Origin: Neobacillus novalis NBRC 102450
GTDB lineage: Bacteria; Bacillota; Bacilli; Bacillales; Cytobacillaceae
NCBI RefSeq assembly: GCF_001591805.1
Contig: NZ_BCVP01000011.1
Coordinates: forward strand, 35,014 to 99,013
Length of the DNA: 64,000 bases
Direction: 5' to 3'
A program made the translations under genes and the position numbers. This document shows positions 54,150-63,974 of this stretch, piece after piece (positions within the stretch are counted from its first letter, which is position 1; each line of letters opens with the position of its first letter). The notes under the pieces were generated by a model, which ran no database searches, was not told the origin of the DNA, and was given only the letters and a program-made list of their open reading frames with translations.

Positions 54150-54325
54150 AAAGGGGCGGAGCGCCGCAGAAACGAATCTGCATATTCCAACTATGTGAAA
54201 ATATACATTTTTTTCTTTGAATAGGTGAAGCTTAGCTCTGCTCACACCGCCTTTATTAAGTTAGTCAGGTTCTTTGGATGATTTATATTTCAATAGTAGG
54301 TGGTGCCGTGAAACGGTATTTCCGT
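54150..54325 (-). other. Structured intergenic region upstream of fdhF
   Basis: Going along the minus strand after the kinase stop: AAACGG/CCGTTT, GGTG..AGC/GCT.CACC (around 54225-54250), GCAGA/TCTGC (54168-54183) and GGCG/CGCC (54157-54167), then the terminator at 54113-54147. I could not match it to a riboswitch or RNA family, nor to tRNA-Sec. Confidence 0.4.
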
Positions 54326-56479
54326 TTAAGCAATTTTTGCCGGCAGTAAAATATTAAAGGTTGTGCCTTTATTTGGCTCGCTTTCAACAAATACTTTACC
54401 ATTGTGACTTTCAATAATTTTGAAGCTAACCATTAATCCTAAACCGTTCCCGTTCTTCTTGGTAGTGAAAAACGGTTCCCCGAGCTTCTGCAATTTTTCC
54501 TTCGATATCCCAACCCCTGAATCCTGAATCGAGATTTGTACATTATTATCGTGAATAAATGTTTTAACCTGCAGATCCCCGCCATTTGGCATCGCTTCGA
54601 TCCCGTTTTTAATGAAATTTAGAAAAACCTGCTTTAAGCGGTTTTCATCACATTCAATCTGGATAATTTCATGATCACAGTCAAATGACAAGCGAACATT
54701 CTTCTTGCGCGCTTCAAATTCAATCAGCGAAACAACATTTTGAATCACAGGAATGACATTCTTTTCTTCTAATTCGACTGCCTTTGGTTTTGCTAATACC
54801 ATAAAGTCCTCAACAATCGTATTAACCCGCTCAATTTCATCAAGAATGATATTCAAAAACTCCTGCCGCTCCGGATCTTTTTCATCTAGCTGTAAGAATT
54901 CTGTATATCCTTTCATTGAGGTAAGCGGATTGCGGATTTCATGGGCGACACCTGCTGCCAATTGCCCTACGGCGGCAAGCTTATCCTGGCGGTGCAGGAC
55001 CTCCTCTGTTTTTTTCCGCTCTGTAATATCATTACGGATGGCTAAATATTGGTACGGTCTTCCTTGTTCATTTAAAAAGGGAACAATTGTTGTGTCCACC
55101 CAATAATACGTCCCATCCTTTGCCTTATTTCTAATTTCACCTTTCCATACATTTCCCTCACCAATCGTCTTCCAAAGGTTTTTGAAAAAGTCTTTTGAGT
55201 GGTATCTTGAATTGAGTATATTATGGTCTTTTCCAAGTATTTCTTCACGGCTATACTTGGAAATTTCACAGAACTTGTCGTTAACACTGGTAATCTTCCC
55301 TCTTGCATCCGTAAAGGCTACGATCGAGGATTGATCAAGGGCAAATTTAATATCATTATTCTCTTTAATTGTTTCCTTTAGATGCCCCTCTGCCCTTTTT
55401 CTGTCAGAGATATCCGACCGAATCGCAATATATTGGATTGGTTTTCCTTTTTTATTCAAAAAAGGAACAATCGTGGTATCAACCCAATAGAATGTGCCGT
55501 CCTTTGCTTTATTACGGATTTCTCCGCGCCAAATCTTTCCGGATTGGATCGTTTTCCATAGATCCTTAAAGAACTCCTTTGAATGATGTCCTGAATTTAA
55601 TATCCGATGATTCATACCGATAATTTCTTCTTGTTTATACTTTGAAATCTCTTCAAATTTATCATTCACATAGATGATTGTTCCACTAGGGTCTGTAATC
55701 GCAACAATTGTTGACGCATCAAGCGCTGCCTTAATATCCTTTAAATTTGTATCTGTCGCCGCTAACTGCTTACTAATTAAAGTACTCGATACAATGAGTC
55801 CGCCAATAATTAACACTGAAACAATTAGGACTAAATAAATAAAAAAGGGACTTTCTGTGTTTGACCCATTTAGGACTTCACTTGTTGTTACAGTAGCCCG
55901 CTTTAACAAGAAATGTCCTTCGACAATAGCGGTCGACATGATAATGGCACTAATTGGTTTTAACCAAGCCTGATGACTTTGATTGTAGCTTTTTGAAGAA
56001 AAAAGAATCCATAAAGAAAATAAAAATGACCCTGCGATTAACAACCCCGAAAAAGTAAATAAAGGTAGATTGTACTTTACATTTAGGTTCATCGCATAAA
56101 GTCCAATTACTTGAATCGCAATAACGGCAAACGTTAGAAATAAACTACCGACGAGTAAATGGTAAAATCGAATCGTTTTAGCATAAAGCAAAAGAAAGGC
56201 CATTCCTGTAAAAGCTACCCCAATAAAAATGGAAAGAATCGTTAGTGGTATGTGATAGCTGGCAAATCGGTCTGTATCGGCGGAGATCAGTCCCATAAAA
56301 TTCATTACCCATATTCCAATGCCCATTGAGAATGTACCACCAAGGAACAATAGCCGTTTATTTTGGTCGGATGTTCTAATTAAGGTAAACATATCTAATG
56401 CTGTATATGATGCCATGATGGTTAACCCAATAGCAATAAAAATAAAATAAGGATGAAAAGCTCCTAACAATGCATTCAT
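54326..56479 (-). CDS. Membrane histidine kinase with degenerate MHYT-like sensor and two PAS domains
   Basis: A 717-aa kinase. Seven membrane segments (about 10-235) resemble an MHYT sensor, but the hallmark His is changed (GIGIWVMNFMGL, VEGHFLL). Two nearly identical PAS domains follow at about 247-362 and 374-489. HisKA has H513 in GVAHEIRNPLTS, and the ATPase domain has NFIKNGIEAM, DSGVGI and KNGNGLGLMVS. The output regulator is not in the window; the phosphorelay kinases of sporulation have this kind of HisKA/ATPase part, so that is one possibility. It stands alone between promoter-like and structured regions. Confidence 0.88.
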   Translation of the reverse strand: MNALLGAFHPYFIFIAIGLTIMASYTALDMFTLIRTSDQNKRLLFLGGTFSMGIGIWVMNFMGLISADTDRFASYHIPLTILSIFIGVAFTGMAFLLLYAKTIRFYHLLVGSLFLTFAVIAIQVIGLYAMNLNVKYNLPLFTFSGLLIAGSFLFSLWILFSSKSYNQSHQAWLKPISAIIMSTAIVEGHFLLKRATVTTSEVLNGSNTESPFFIYLVLIVSVLIIGGLIVSSTLISKQLAATDTNLKDIKAALDASTIVAITDPSGTIIYVNDKFEEISKYKQEEIIGMNHRILNSGHHSKEFFKDLWKTIQSGKIWRGEIRNKAKDGTFYWVDTTIVPFLNKKGKPIQYIAIRSDISDRKRAEGHLKETIKENNDIKFALDQSSIVAFTDARGKITSVNDKFCEISKYSREEILGKDHNILNSRYHSKDFFKNLWKTIGEGNVWKGEIRNKAKDGTYYWVDTTIVPFLNEQGRPYQYLAIRNDITERKKTEEVLHRQDKLAAVGQLAAGVAHEIRNPLTSMKGYTEFLQLDEKDPERQEFLNIILDEIERVNTIVEDFMVLAKPKAVELEEKNVIPVIQNVVSLIEFEARKKNVRLSFDCDHEIIQIECDENRLKQVFLNFIKNGIEAMPNGGDLQVKTFIHDNNVQISIQDSGVGISKEKLQKLGEPFFTTKKNGNGLGLMVSFKIIESHNGKVFVESEPNKGTTFNILLPAKIA

Positions 56480-56757
56480 TAACCAGCATCCCCCGTTCCC
56501 TTATCTGTTTCTACTATGATTGTAATGTAAATAAGAAAGTTATGGAAGTATAAAATCAATAGGAAAGGCAAATTTATTTTGCCCTAAAAATAATATTCAT
56601 TTAAATTACCCTTTATTGGTTTTTGTGATAAAAGTCTTATTTTTTAAAATTCTTCGGTTTTTTCAAAAAAAGGCTACACAATTTTGTGTTTTTTGTTTAT
56701 ACTGTACTATAACAACGACACTTCAAATAAACTGTATTAATAAAGGGGGAGCTTTTT

Positions 56758-56895
56758 ATGTTAATGAGTCCAGTTGAATTTTTTAGAAATTTGCCAAAGA
56801 AAGAATGTCCAGAATGTGGTCAGCACATTATGGAGGAACAAGCGGAAAGTTATTTAATGGAATGCGATCGCTGTTTATCGAAAAGAGAAGAGTAA
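56758..56895 (+). CDS. yhfH: YhfH-family small zinc-ribbon protein, 45 aa
   Basis: A gene too short to be noticed easily, with AAAGGGGGA before ATG 56758. The sequence SPVEFFRNLPKKECPECG, then EQAESYLMECDRC, has the pairs CPEC and CDRC typical of a zinc ribbon and follows B. subtilis YhfH as I remember it. Upstream a TATAAC -10 region is visible near 56708. A strong terminator follows. The role of the family is unknown. Confidence 0.8.
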   Translation: MLMSPVEFFRNLPKKECPECGQHIMEEQAESYLMECDRCLSKREE

Positions 56896-56901
56896 TATTT
56901 G

Positions 56902-56933
56902 AAAAAAACTCTCCAGGTAATGGAGAGTTTTTT
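56902..56933 (+). terminator. Terminator after yhfH
   Basis: AAAAAACTCTCC pairs with GGAGAGTTTTTT, loop AGGTAAT. Confidence 0.88.
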
Positions 56934-57016
56934 CACGTTATTTCCTTTTTGGATAGGATTAGCCAGGGATAATCCTTGCTTTGGAAACAAAACCTTTAAT
57001 AAAGGAGATGATGGGA

Positions 57017-57202
57017 ATGGCGAAAAAGGAAGAGTATTTAACAACTGCTCCAAGAGAACCCCAAGTGACGATAAATAATGGTGCTATTTTTCCTAATTTA
57101 AAAAATATTGCTGGGGATTCGGTGGATGAACATAAATTCCTTGAAGAAGCGAACACGATAATTGCAGGCGATGAAATTGGACAGCAGAACGAAAATCTAT
57201 AG
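57017..57202 (+). CDS. Small hypothetical protein, 61 aa
   Basis: Start at ATG 57017 with AAAGGAG; the frame to 56981 adds unlikely residues. MAKKEEYLTTAPREPQVTIN, then a helical acidic C-terminus (HKFLEEANTIIAGDEIGQQN), is unknown to me. It is hydrophilic. A hairpin with T6 on the minus strand follows, shared with the ydjO-like gene. Confidence 0.6.
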   Translation: MAKKEEYLTTAPREPQVTINNGAIFPNLKNIAGDSVDEHKFLEEANTIIAGDEIGQQNENL

Positions 57203-57220
57203 CAGTTTGGTTTTTGGGGT

Positions 57221-57257
57221 AAAAAAGAGACTGTCCATTTTCCAGTGACAGTCTTCT
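57221..57257 (-). terminator. Terminator after the ydjO-like gene
   Basis: GAGACTGTC (57227-57235) pairs with GACAGTCTT (57247-57255); T6 follows on the minus strand. Confidence 0.75.
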
Positions 57258-57271
57258 GTATTATCCCGTAG

Positions 57272-57454
57272 TTAAATTTTCGGAAGCTCTCTTATTTCTT
57301 GCATCATTTCATTGCCGCACATGGGGCAAAGTAAGTCGTCCGCAACAAAATCCTTTCTCATCCAACCGATACACGAATGATCCATACATGAATAGATTTC
57401 AGTATCCACCAGTATTACTTCAATTTCTTCTTCTTTACGTTTACCATAAAAAAT
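57272..57454 (-). CDS. ydjO: YdjO-like cold-inducible zinc-ribbon protein, probable ATT start
   Basis: A 60-aa protein with two Cys pairs, CMDHSC and CPMC, and the GWMRKDF motif that I associate with the cold-inducible YdjO family. The first standard in-frame start is ATG 57475, which has no binding site; an excellent AAGGAGG lies inside that frame, eight bases before ATT 57454, giving FYGKRKEEEIEV as the start, which is like other YdjO-type N-termini. An ATT start is thus favoured; the ATG remains possible. Function unknown. Confidence 0.72.
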   Translation of the reverse strand: MFYGKRKEEEIEVILVDTEIYSCMDHSCIGWMRKDFVADDLLCPMCGNEMMQEIRELPKI

Positions 57455-57537
57455 GAGAACCGCCTCCTTTTTCATAGTATGTCCAAAAAGTCCCTTTTCA
57501 TTTCCGGAAACGATTATAACTTTGGAGGAATTTAAAA

Positions 57538-57774
57538 ATGAAAATTAAAGAAAACTCGCCGTTAGGCGAGCCGTTAGGCGAGCCGTTAGGCGAAGACAGA
57601 GGCGTAGTTGCACTTATGCCTGATAGGAAAGTTAATACTTTCCTATCGGCTAAAACAAGATATACCGTAGTAGGAACTGATATTGAAGAGGTCAAACGGT
57701 TAAACAGCCAGTCTGGTTTAAGCTATAATGAAGTAAAAGCGTTAATTGCTAAAAATTATATGAAACAGAAATAA
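57538..57774 (+). CDS. Hypothetical protein, 78 aa, with PLGE repeats
   Basis: ATG 57538 follows a GGAGG site. The protein begins with a repeat SPLGEPLGEPLGE coded by tandem 12-bp units (57558-57595), then ALMPDRKVNTFLSAKTRYT and a helical tail (IEEVKRLNSQSGLSYNEVKALIAK) that looks like a short DNA- or protein-binding helix pair. A perfect 11-bp inverted repeat (GATAGGAAAGT/ACTTTCCTATC) lies inside the gene at about 57623-57648. I do not recognise the family. A terminator follows. Confidence 0.65.
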   Translation: MKIKENSPLGEPLGEPLGEDRGVVALMPDRKVNTFLSAKTRYTVVGTDIEEVKRLNSQSGLSYNEVKALIAKNYMKQK

Positions 57775-57780
57775 TAAAGC

Positions 57781-57820
57781 GCTGGAACTTCTTCACAAAA
57801 GTTCCAGCCTTCATTTTTTT
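57781..57820 (+). terminator. Terminator after the PLGE gene
   Basis: GCTGGAACT (57781-57789) pairs with AGTTCCAGC (57800-57808), followed by TTCATTTTTTT. The convergent MutS2-like gene ends near it. Confidence 0.7.
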
Positions 57821-59747
57821 ATTCATTATAATCTATCGTTATATTTTCCTCATGTCCTTTGGAAAGAAGTTTGCTTTTCTTGCGGTTTTCTTTCGTTTGG
57901 AAAATAATATCAAAATCATAATCGTCAGGGTACAGCTCATTGGCCGCGATATATAGCGTAATCCTTTTATGGTTGATTGAAACTTTCTCTCCTTTAATCT
58001 GGACGAGATAACTCCCTTCGGTATCTGGACCGGAATAAACAATTCCAAACTCATTTGTTGACGGGATTTTTACATTATCACCCTGTTGAAAAATTGACAT
58101 TTTCATCTCGGTTTTGTTTGTGTCCCTTTTACGGTTCTTGTATTTATTAACCATCACTTGTTTATCTAATTCCTTCAATTGCCAAGTTTCTGTTACTCCC
58201 GTTGTATACTGCATCTCTTCCTTATAAGTAATCTGATGGGCTCTCTCAATGATTTTCGGGTGAATCCCAAGCTTTAGAGCGATAGCAAACGCCTGACTAT
58301 CCCCACCTCGTCCTATATTCAAACGATAGGTTGGACTAAGAGTATTTAAATCAAATTCCATCGAACCATTTATAAATCCGTGATGTATTTCGGCGAACTC
58401 TTTAATCTCACTATAATGTGTTGTTGCCAGGATGGCCGCTCCTTTTTCATAAAGGGTTTCCAGTATCGCTGTCGCCAGTCCCATTCCTTCCCCGGGATCC
58501 GTTCCAGACCCTAGTTCATCTAATAAAACCAATGTCCGGTTAGTAGTGTCCTGCAAGATTTCAATGATATTAACAATCCTTGAACTGAATGTACTTAAAT
58601 TTTCAGCTATACTCTGTCCGTCCCCGATATCCACCAGTATCTTCTCAAAGATACAAAGGGTACTTTCTTCGGATGCAGGAACATGAAGACCGCACTGAAC
58701 CATTAATGTTAATAGACCAACAGTTTTAATTGTTACCGTTTTTCCGCCCGTATTCGGACCGGTAATGACTAATGCCTGTAGCTCCCTACCTAACTGGAGT
58801 GACAACGGCACCGCTTTTTCTCCTAAAAGCGGATGCCTCGCTTGAATCAAGTTAATTTCATCTGTATCATTAATACTCACTTTAGAGCCATTAATAAAAC
58901 GACAATACTTTGCTTTTGCAAATAGGAAGTCATAGTGGATCATTGTTTCCATTGCTAGGTGGATCTGCTGTTCCTTTTCCTCCACTAAGCCGGTTAAGTA
59001 ACTCAACACCTTTTGCTCTTCGATTTCTTCATCGGCAACGGACCATGTTAACTGTTCCTGGTAAATGGCGATTTCTTCAGGCTCAATAAACAGAGTGGAA
59101 CCGGAAGCCGAAGTATCTAACACCGTTCCTTTTAGTTTATTGCGAAATTCCTTCTTAATCGGAATAACATAACGTCCATTTCTTTGGCTGACTATATTTT
59201 CCTGCAGATAGGATTTATATTTATTCGAGCGAATCAGTTGCAGTGTTTTTTCTTTCAGCCGTTCCTCAAGTATCGCTATTTGCTTTCTTATTTTTGATAG
59301 CTCCTTGCTCGCATAATCATCTACTCTGCCATTTCGAATACAGCGGATGATTTCATTTGCTAACTCAGGTAATTCATCAATTGCATCTATATAGGAAGAC
59401 ACTCTTGGAGCATAGTAAACTTTATCCTTCATAAAGCGGCGCATCTTGCCGCAGCAATCCAAAAAATCATAAAACTTTGTCAACTGGTCTGGTCTAAGCA
59501 CAGCTCCTTTATTCATATTCCCTATCAGCTGTCCCATCCCGTCCAGTCCATGTACAGGAACACTCGCACTCTTTTTCAATATCTCAACCGCCTCTGAAAC
59601 CTCATCAAGCCAAGCCTCTATTTGCCTTTTATTGGTAGAAGGTGTCAGGCACCCGATTTTTGTTTTCCCTTCTTTTGTTAAGGCAAATTGTGCGATTTGT
59701 TCTTTTATTTGATTGAATTCTAATGTGTTAATGGTGTGCTGGTTCAT
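57819..59747 (-). CDS. MutS2-like ATPase without Smr domain
   Basis: A 642-aa protein of the MutS family. The N-terminal core (about 1-150), a clamp/coiled-coil region and the ATPase with Walker A ITGPNTGGKT and Walker B LVLLDELGSGTDPGEG are all present, as is the C-terminal THYSEIKEFA. It lacks the Smr nuclease domain of MutS2 (about 780 aa) and the mismatch-recognition domain of MutS, so it is a shorter paralogue. MutS2 itself senses collided ribosomes; the role of this one is not known. It carries a hairpin in its leader. Confidence 0.85.
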   Translation of the reverse strand: MNQHTINTLEFNQIKEQIAQFALTKEGKTKIGCLTPSTNKRQIEAWLDEVSEAVEILKKSASVPVHGLDGMGQLIGNMNKGAVLRPDQLTKFYDFLDCCGKMRRFMKDKVYYAPRVSSYIDAIDELPELANEIIRCIRNGRVDDYASKELSKIRKQIAILEERLKEKTLQLIRSNKYKSYLQENIVSQRNGRYVIPIKKEFRNKLKGTVLDTSASGSTLFIEPEEIAIYQEQLTWSVADEEIEEQKVLSYLTGLVEEKEQQIHLAMETMIHYDFLFAKAKYCRFINGSKVSINDTDEINLIQARHPLLGEKAVPLSLQLGRELQALVITGPNTGGKTVTIKTVGLLTLMVQCGLHVPASEESTLCIFEKILVDIGDGQSIAENLSTFSSRIVNIIEILQDTTNRTLVLLDELGSGTDPGEGMGLATAILETLYEKGAAILATTHYSEIKEFAEIHHGFINGSMEFDLNTLSPTYRLNIGRGGDSQAFAIALKLGIHPKIIERAHQITYKEEMQYTTGVTETWQLKELDKQVMVNKYKNRKRDTNKTEMKMSIFQQGDNVKIPSTNEFGIVYSGPDTEGSYLVQIKGEKVSINHKRITLYIAANELYPDDYDFDIIFQTKENRKKSKLLSKGHEENITIDYNE

Positions 59748-59773
59748 TTTATTTTCCTCCTGAAATTAAAAAT

Positions 59774-59801
59774 AGCCGCAATGAACAATGTCATTGCGGC
59801 T
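59774..59801 (-). terminator. Leader hairpin with U tail upstream of the MutS2-like gene
   Basis: On the minus strand AGCCGCAATGA pairs with TCATTGCGGCT, then ATTTTTAAT, ending just before the AGGAGG of the gene. A second small GAGTG/CACTC hairpin lies upstream. This looks like a transcription attenuator or a structured leader. Confidence 0.6.
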
Positions 59802-59858
59802 AAAGGATACTGAGTGGTTTCACTCATTTTTCATACTCAAATTTAACCAAAATAAAAA

Positions 59859-59880
59859 CTGTCTACACGAGTGTACACAG
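59859..59880. promoter_or_regulatory. Operator-like palindrome upstream of the MutS2-like gene
   Basis: CTGTCTACAC-GA-GTGTACACAG: 10-bp arms with one mismatch. It lies about 110 bp before the MutS2-like start, a good place for a repressor. The rest of 59748-60122 holds the leader hairpins and no recognisable gene. Confidence 0.5.
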
Positions 59881-60122
59881 CTACATTGGTAAAAAGATGT
59901 ATGCTTATGCTTGCCCATTGTTCTTAACTTCATTCCATGACTAAATAAGCCCCCGTACAAAGATTAAAAAAAACGAGGTTAACTGGAATGAACCTATCCA
60001 ATTGATTGGATTAGTTAAGAACGACACCTAACATAAAACATGCTCCCTTACATGAAAAATTAAATTCTTCTAAAGAATATGATATTTGGAACCATTTGTC
60101 AATATTAAAAGGTAAACCTCGT

Positions 60123-60800
60123 TTAAAAAAATAAAGGAATAAGATACGGGATGATAAACGAGGTGATCACAGCGGAAATTCCCATCGCCGCACCCGCAAC
60201 TGCCCCTTGTACCTCCCCTTCTTTTACAGCCTCAGCGGTTCCAATGCCATGGGCAATCGTACCAATGGACAGCCCCCTGGCAAATGGGTGATCCACCTTG
60301 ATCAGGTTCAGGAGCTTTGCCCCAAACATCGCGCCAATCATTCCAGTAATAATTACGTAGGCAGCAATTAACGAAATATTGCCATGGATAATCTTCCCTA
60401 TTTCTGTTGCGACCGGAACGGTAACCGATTTTACGGTTAAAGCAAGCGTAAATGGTTTCGAAAATTGAAAGCATTTTGCTATTAGAATGGCCGATGTTAT
60501 CGTGGTCACAATCCCGATTGATATTCCGATAATGGCTGCGCCAAAGTATTTGGCAAACAAAAGCCGATTTTTGTAAATGGGAACCGCTAGTGCGACCGTT
60601 GCGGGTCCAAGCAAATAGGTCATGATGTTTTTTGCAGGAATGTATTCATCAAAAGAGACATTTGAAGCAACTAATATAAAAATGATGATGATCGTGCTTA
60701 TAAATACCGGACTTGTTAACGGAGAGGAATATTTCGCTGCTAAAAAACGAGCAAGATGATAGACAGATACGGTTAAGAGAATGCTATAAAGCGTGATCAT
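60123..60800 (-). CDS. LrgB family membrane protein
   Basis: A 225-aa protein with six or more segments and the LrgB hallmarks KSVTVPVATEIGKIIHG and GIGTAEAVKEGEVQGAVAGAAMG. It pairs with the CidA/LrgA protein encoded upstream; in B. subtilis the LrgAB pair transports pyruvate and CidAB-like pairs influence autolysis. Its start overlaps the partner gene by 17 bp. Confidence 0.9.
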   Translation of the reverse strand: MITLYSILLTVSVYHLARFLAAKYSSPLTSPVFISTIIIIFILVASNVSFDEYIPAKNIMTYLLGPATVALAVPIYKNRLLFAKYFGAAIIGISIGIVTTITSAILIAKCFQFSKPFTLALTVKSVTVPVATEIGKIIHGNISLIAAYVIITGMIGAMFGAKLLNLIKVDHPFARGLSIGTIAHGIGTAEAVKEGEVQGAVAGAAMGISAVITSFIIPYLIPLFF

Positions 60801-61179
60801 GATAATTCACTTTTTCCTTTTCTTTTTTCATAATGACAGCTTGTGTTGCTTTTCCTGCTGATAAAATTCCAATAAAAGCACTGACGATAAGAACAAAAAG
60901 TAATGATAGGCCTTTATTTATTAAAGCTGGCCCTAATGTCATTAATCCTACAGAAATCGGAATAAAAAAGAAGCCTAGATGCTTAAGCAGCCAGCCAGCT
61001 GCCATTTCTATATGGTCAATCTGAATGACACGTAGCCAAAGCAATAAGAAAAGAATAATAATTCCGCTGACGTTACCAGGAATCGGCAAATGGAAAATCC
61101 GTACCGTTAGATTGCCAATTTGATAAATACCAATAAGAATTACCATTTGTATCGAAAATTTCCCTATCTTTCTAATCAT
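60784..61179 (-). CDS. CidA/LrgA family holin-like protein
   Basis: A 131-aa protein with four membrane segments and the family element PIPGNVSGIIILFLLL, then GFFFIPISVGLM. ATG 61179 follows AGGTG; the frame extends to 61212 but has a poorer N-terminus. It overlaps lrgB, so both form one operon. Which physiological pair (pyruvate or acetoin/autolysis) cannot be told. Confidence 0.9.
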   Translation of the reverse strand: MIRKIGKFSIQMVILIGIYQIGNLTVRIFHLPIPGNVSGIIILFLLLWLRVIQIDHIEMAAGWLLKHLGFFFIPISVGLMTLGPALINKGLSLLFVLIVSAFIGILSAGKATQAVIMKKEKEKVNYHDHAL

Positions 61180-61326
61180 GTTAAACACCTGTCTTCCCAA
61201 AATTACAACCAATAATAATAATAATAAGTATAAAGGAAGGATAAATCAGACGCATTATGTTTGTTCACATAATATCCATATCTTTTTTTAAAAAACTTCT
61301 TTATCTTAATGATAGGAGGGATAGTA

Positions 61327-61929
61327 ATGAAAAAAATCTATCTCATTTGCAGTCTTGCCGTGTTCTTAGGGGTTGCCGGAGGAATTTCTTTCTTTCTCAT
61401 TCGGGATGCAAATGCGGCAATACCAGCAAATGTCAGCTTAATTAACCAGAATGGCGATAGCTATATTTTTGGTAAGGATAAGACCAAATTAAAGCTAATT
61501 GAATTTATTTATACCCATTGTCCAGACATTTGCCCAACGACCACACAAAAGATGGTGGCCTTGAAAAAGGATTTAGTAAAAAGCGGCGTTTTCGGTAAGG
61601 ATATTGAATTTATCACGATTACCATTGACCCCTTTCGTGATACCCCGGAGATTCTTCAAGGCTATATGCAAGGATTCGGAATTAACAATGACAATCATTG
61701 GATGTTTTTAACTGGGGAAAAGAAAAATATTAAAAAGGACCAAAGCAAAATTAACCAAGTAACGGATGCCTTGCAATTTCAATACAAAGACCCGGGAAAC
61801 GGGCAGTTTGTCCATTCCACCTTTATTTATTTAGTAGATCAAAACAATAAATTTGTCGCGAAATTTCCAATGGGAAAAGACTTTAATAAACAAGAGGTCT
61901 ACAACAAAATAATGGGGAAAATTAGGTGA
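61327..61929 (+). CDS. SCO1/SenC-type copper chaperone (YpmQ-like)
   Basis: A 200-aa thioredoxin-fold protein that delivers copper to the CuA centre of cytochrome c oxidase. Residues 7-27 form an anchor or signal peptide. The copper-binding Cys pair is C65-PDI-C69 (THCPDICPT) and the conserved His lies in FVHSTFIYLVDQ. ATG 61327 follows GGAGGG. It is transcribed alone, divergent from the lrgAB operon. Confidence 0.88.
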   Translation: MKKIYLICSLAVFLGVAGGISFFLIRDANAAIPANVSLINQNGDSYIFGKDKTKLKLIEFIYTHCPDICPTTTQKMVALKKDLVKSGVFGKDIEFITITIDPFRDTPEILQGYMQGFGINNDNHWMFLTGEKKNIKKDQSKINQVTDALQFQYKDPGNGQFVHSTFIYLVDQNNKFVAKFPMGKDFNKQEVYNKIMGKIR

Positions 61930-61930
61930 A

Positions 61931-61970
61931 TAAAAAAAAGCGGTTAGTCCCTTGGATCAATCGCTTTTTA
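61931..61970. terminator. Terminator between the SCO1 gene and a small minus gene
   Basis: AAAAAAGCGGTTAGTCC pairs partly with GGATCAATCGCTTTTT; outer AAAAGCG/CGCTTTT arms are perfect. It can serve both convergent genes. Confidence 0.7.
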
Positions 61971-61987
61971 TTACCAATTTTTCTTAT

Positions 61988-62122
61988 TCAATTCACGGAT
62001 GAAGGAAATTTTTTTATTTGCTGTAAAGATAAAAGGTAATTGGACTTTGGTTTGGTTAGACTCGCTTTGATACCTGCTTTTTTTAACTTGTTAACGAGTT
62101 CAGTAAGCTGTTTTTTTGCCAT
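61988..62122 (-). CDS. Small basic hypothetical protein, 44 aa
   Basis: ATG 62122 follows AGAGGGTG. The protein is very basic (MAKKQLTELVNKLKKAGIKA, about 10 Lys in 44 residues) and lacks acidic residues in its second half. It could bind RNA or a ribosome, but I do not recognise the family. It shares its terminator with the convergent SCO1 gene. Confidence 0.6.
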   Translation of the reverse strand: MAKKQLTELVNKLKKAGIKASLTKPKSNYLLSLQQIKKFPSSVN

Positions 62123-62229
62123 ACTTTTCACCCTCTTTAAGACTTCTTAAAAACAATTCTACACCAAAATTATGAATAAAGTGTGAAAATGGAAAAATTT
62201 TTTTAGAAAATTTTTCTTACTAAATCTAA

Positions 62230-63930
<1,701 letters not shown>

Positions 63931-63931
63931 T

Positions 63932-63974
63932 AAAAAAAGGCGCCCAGATTTTTTAATCTCAGGGTGCCTTTTTC
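63932..63974 (+). terminator. Terminator after the ABC-F gene
   Basis: AAAAGGCGCCC pairs with GGGTGCCTTTT (one G-U), then T5. Confidence 0.8.

Noticed and set aside
54150..54325. tRNA-Sec (selC) or Moco riboswitch near fdhF
   Set aside because: No cloverleaf with a UCA anticodon and no recognisable Moco core could be found; the hairpins are short and serial.
61211..61229. AAT trinucleotide repeat before the lrgAB operon
   Set aside because: About five units in an AT-rich intergenic stretch; common by chance in this base composition.
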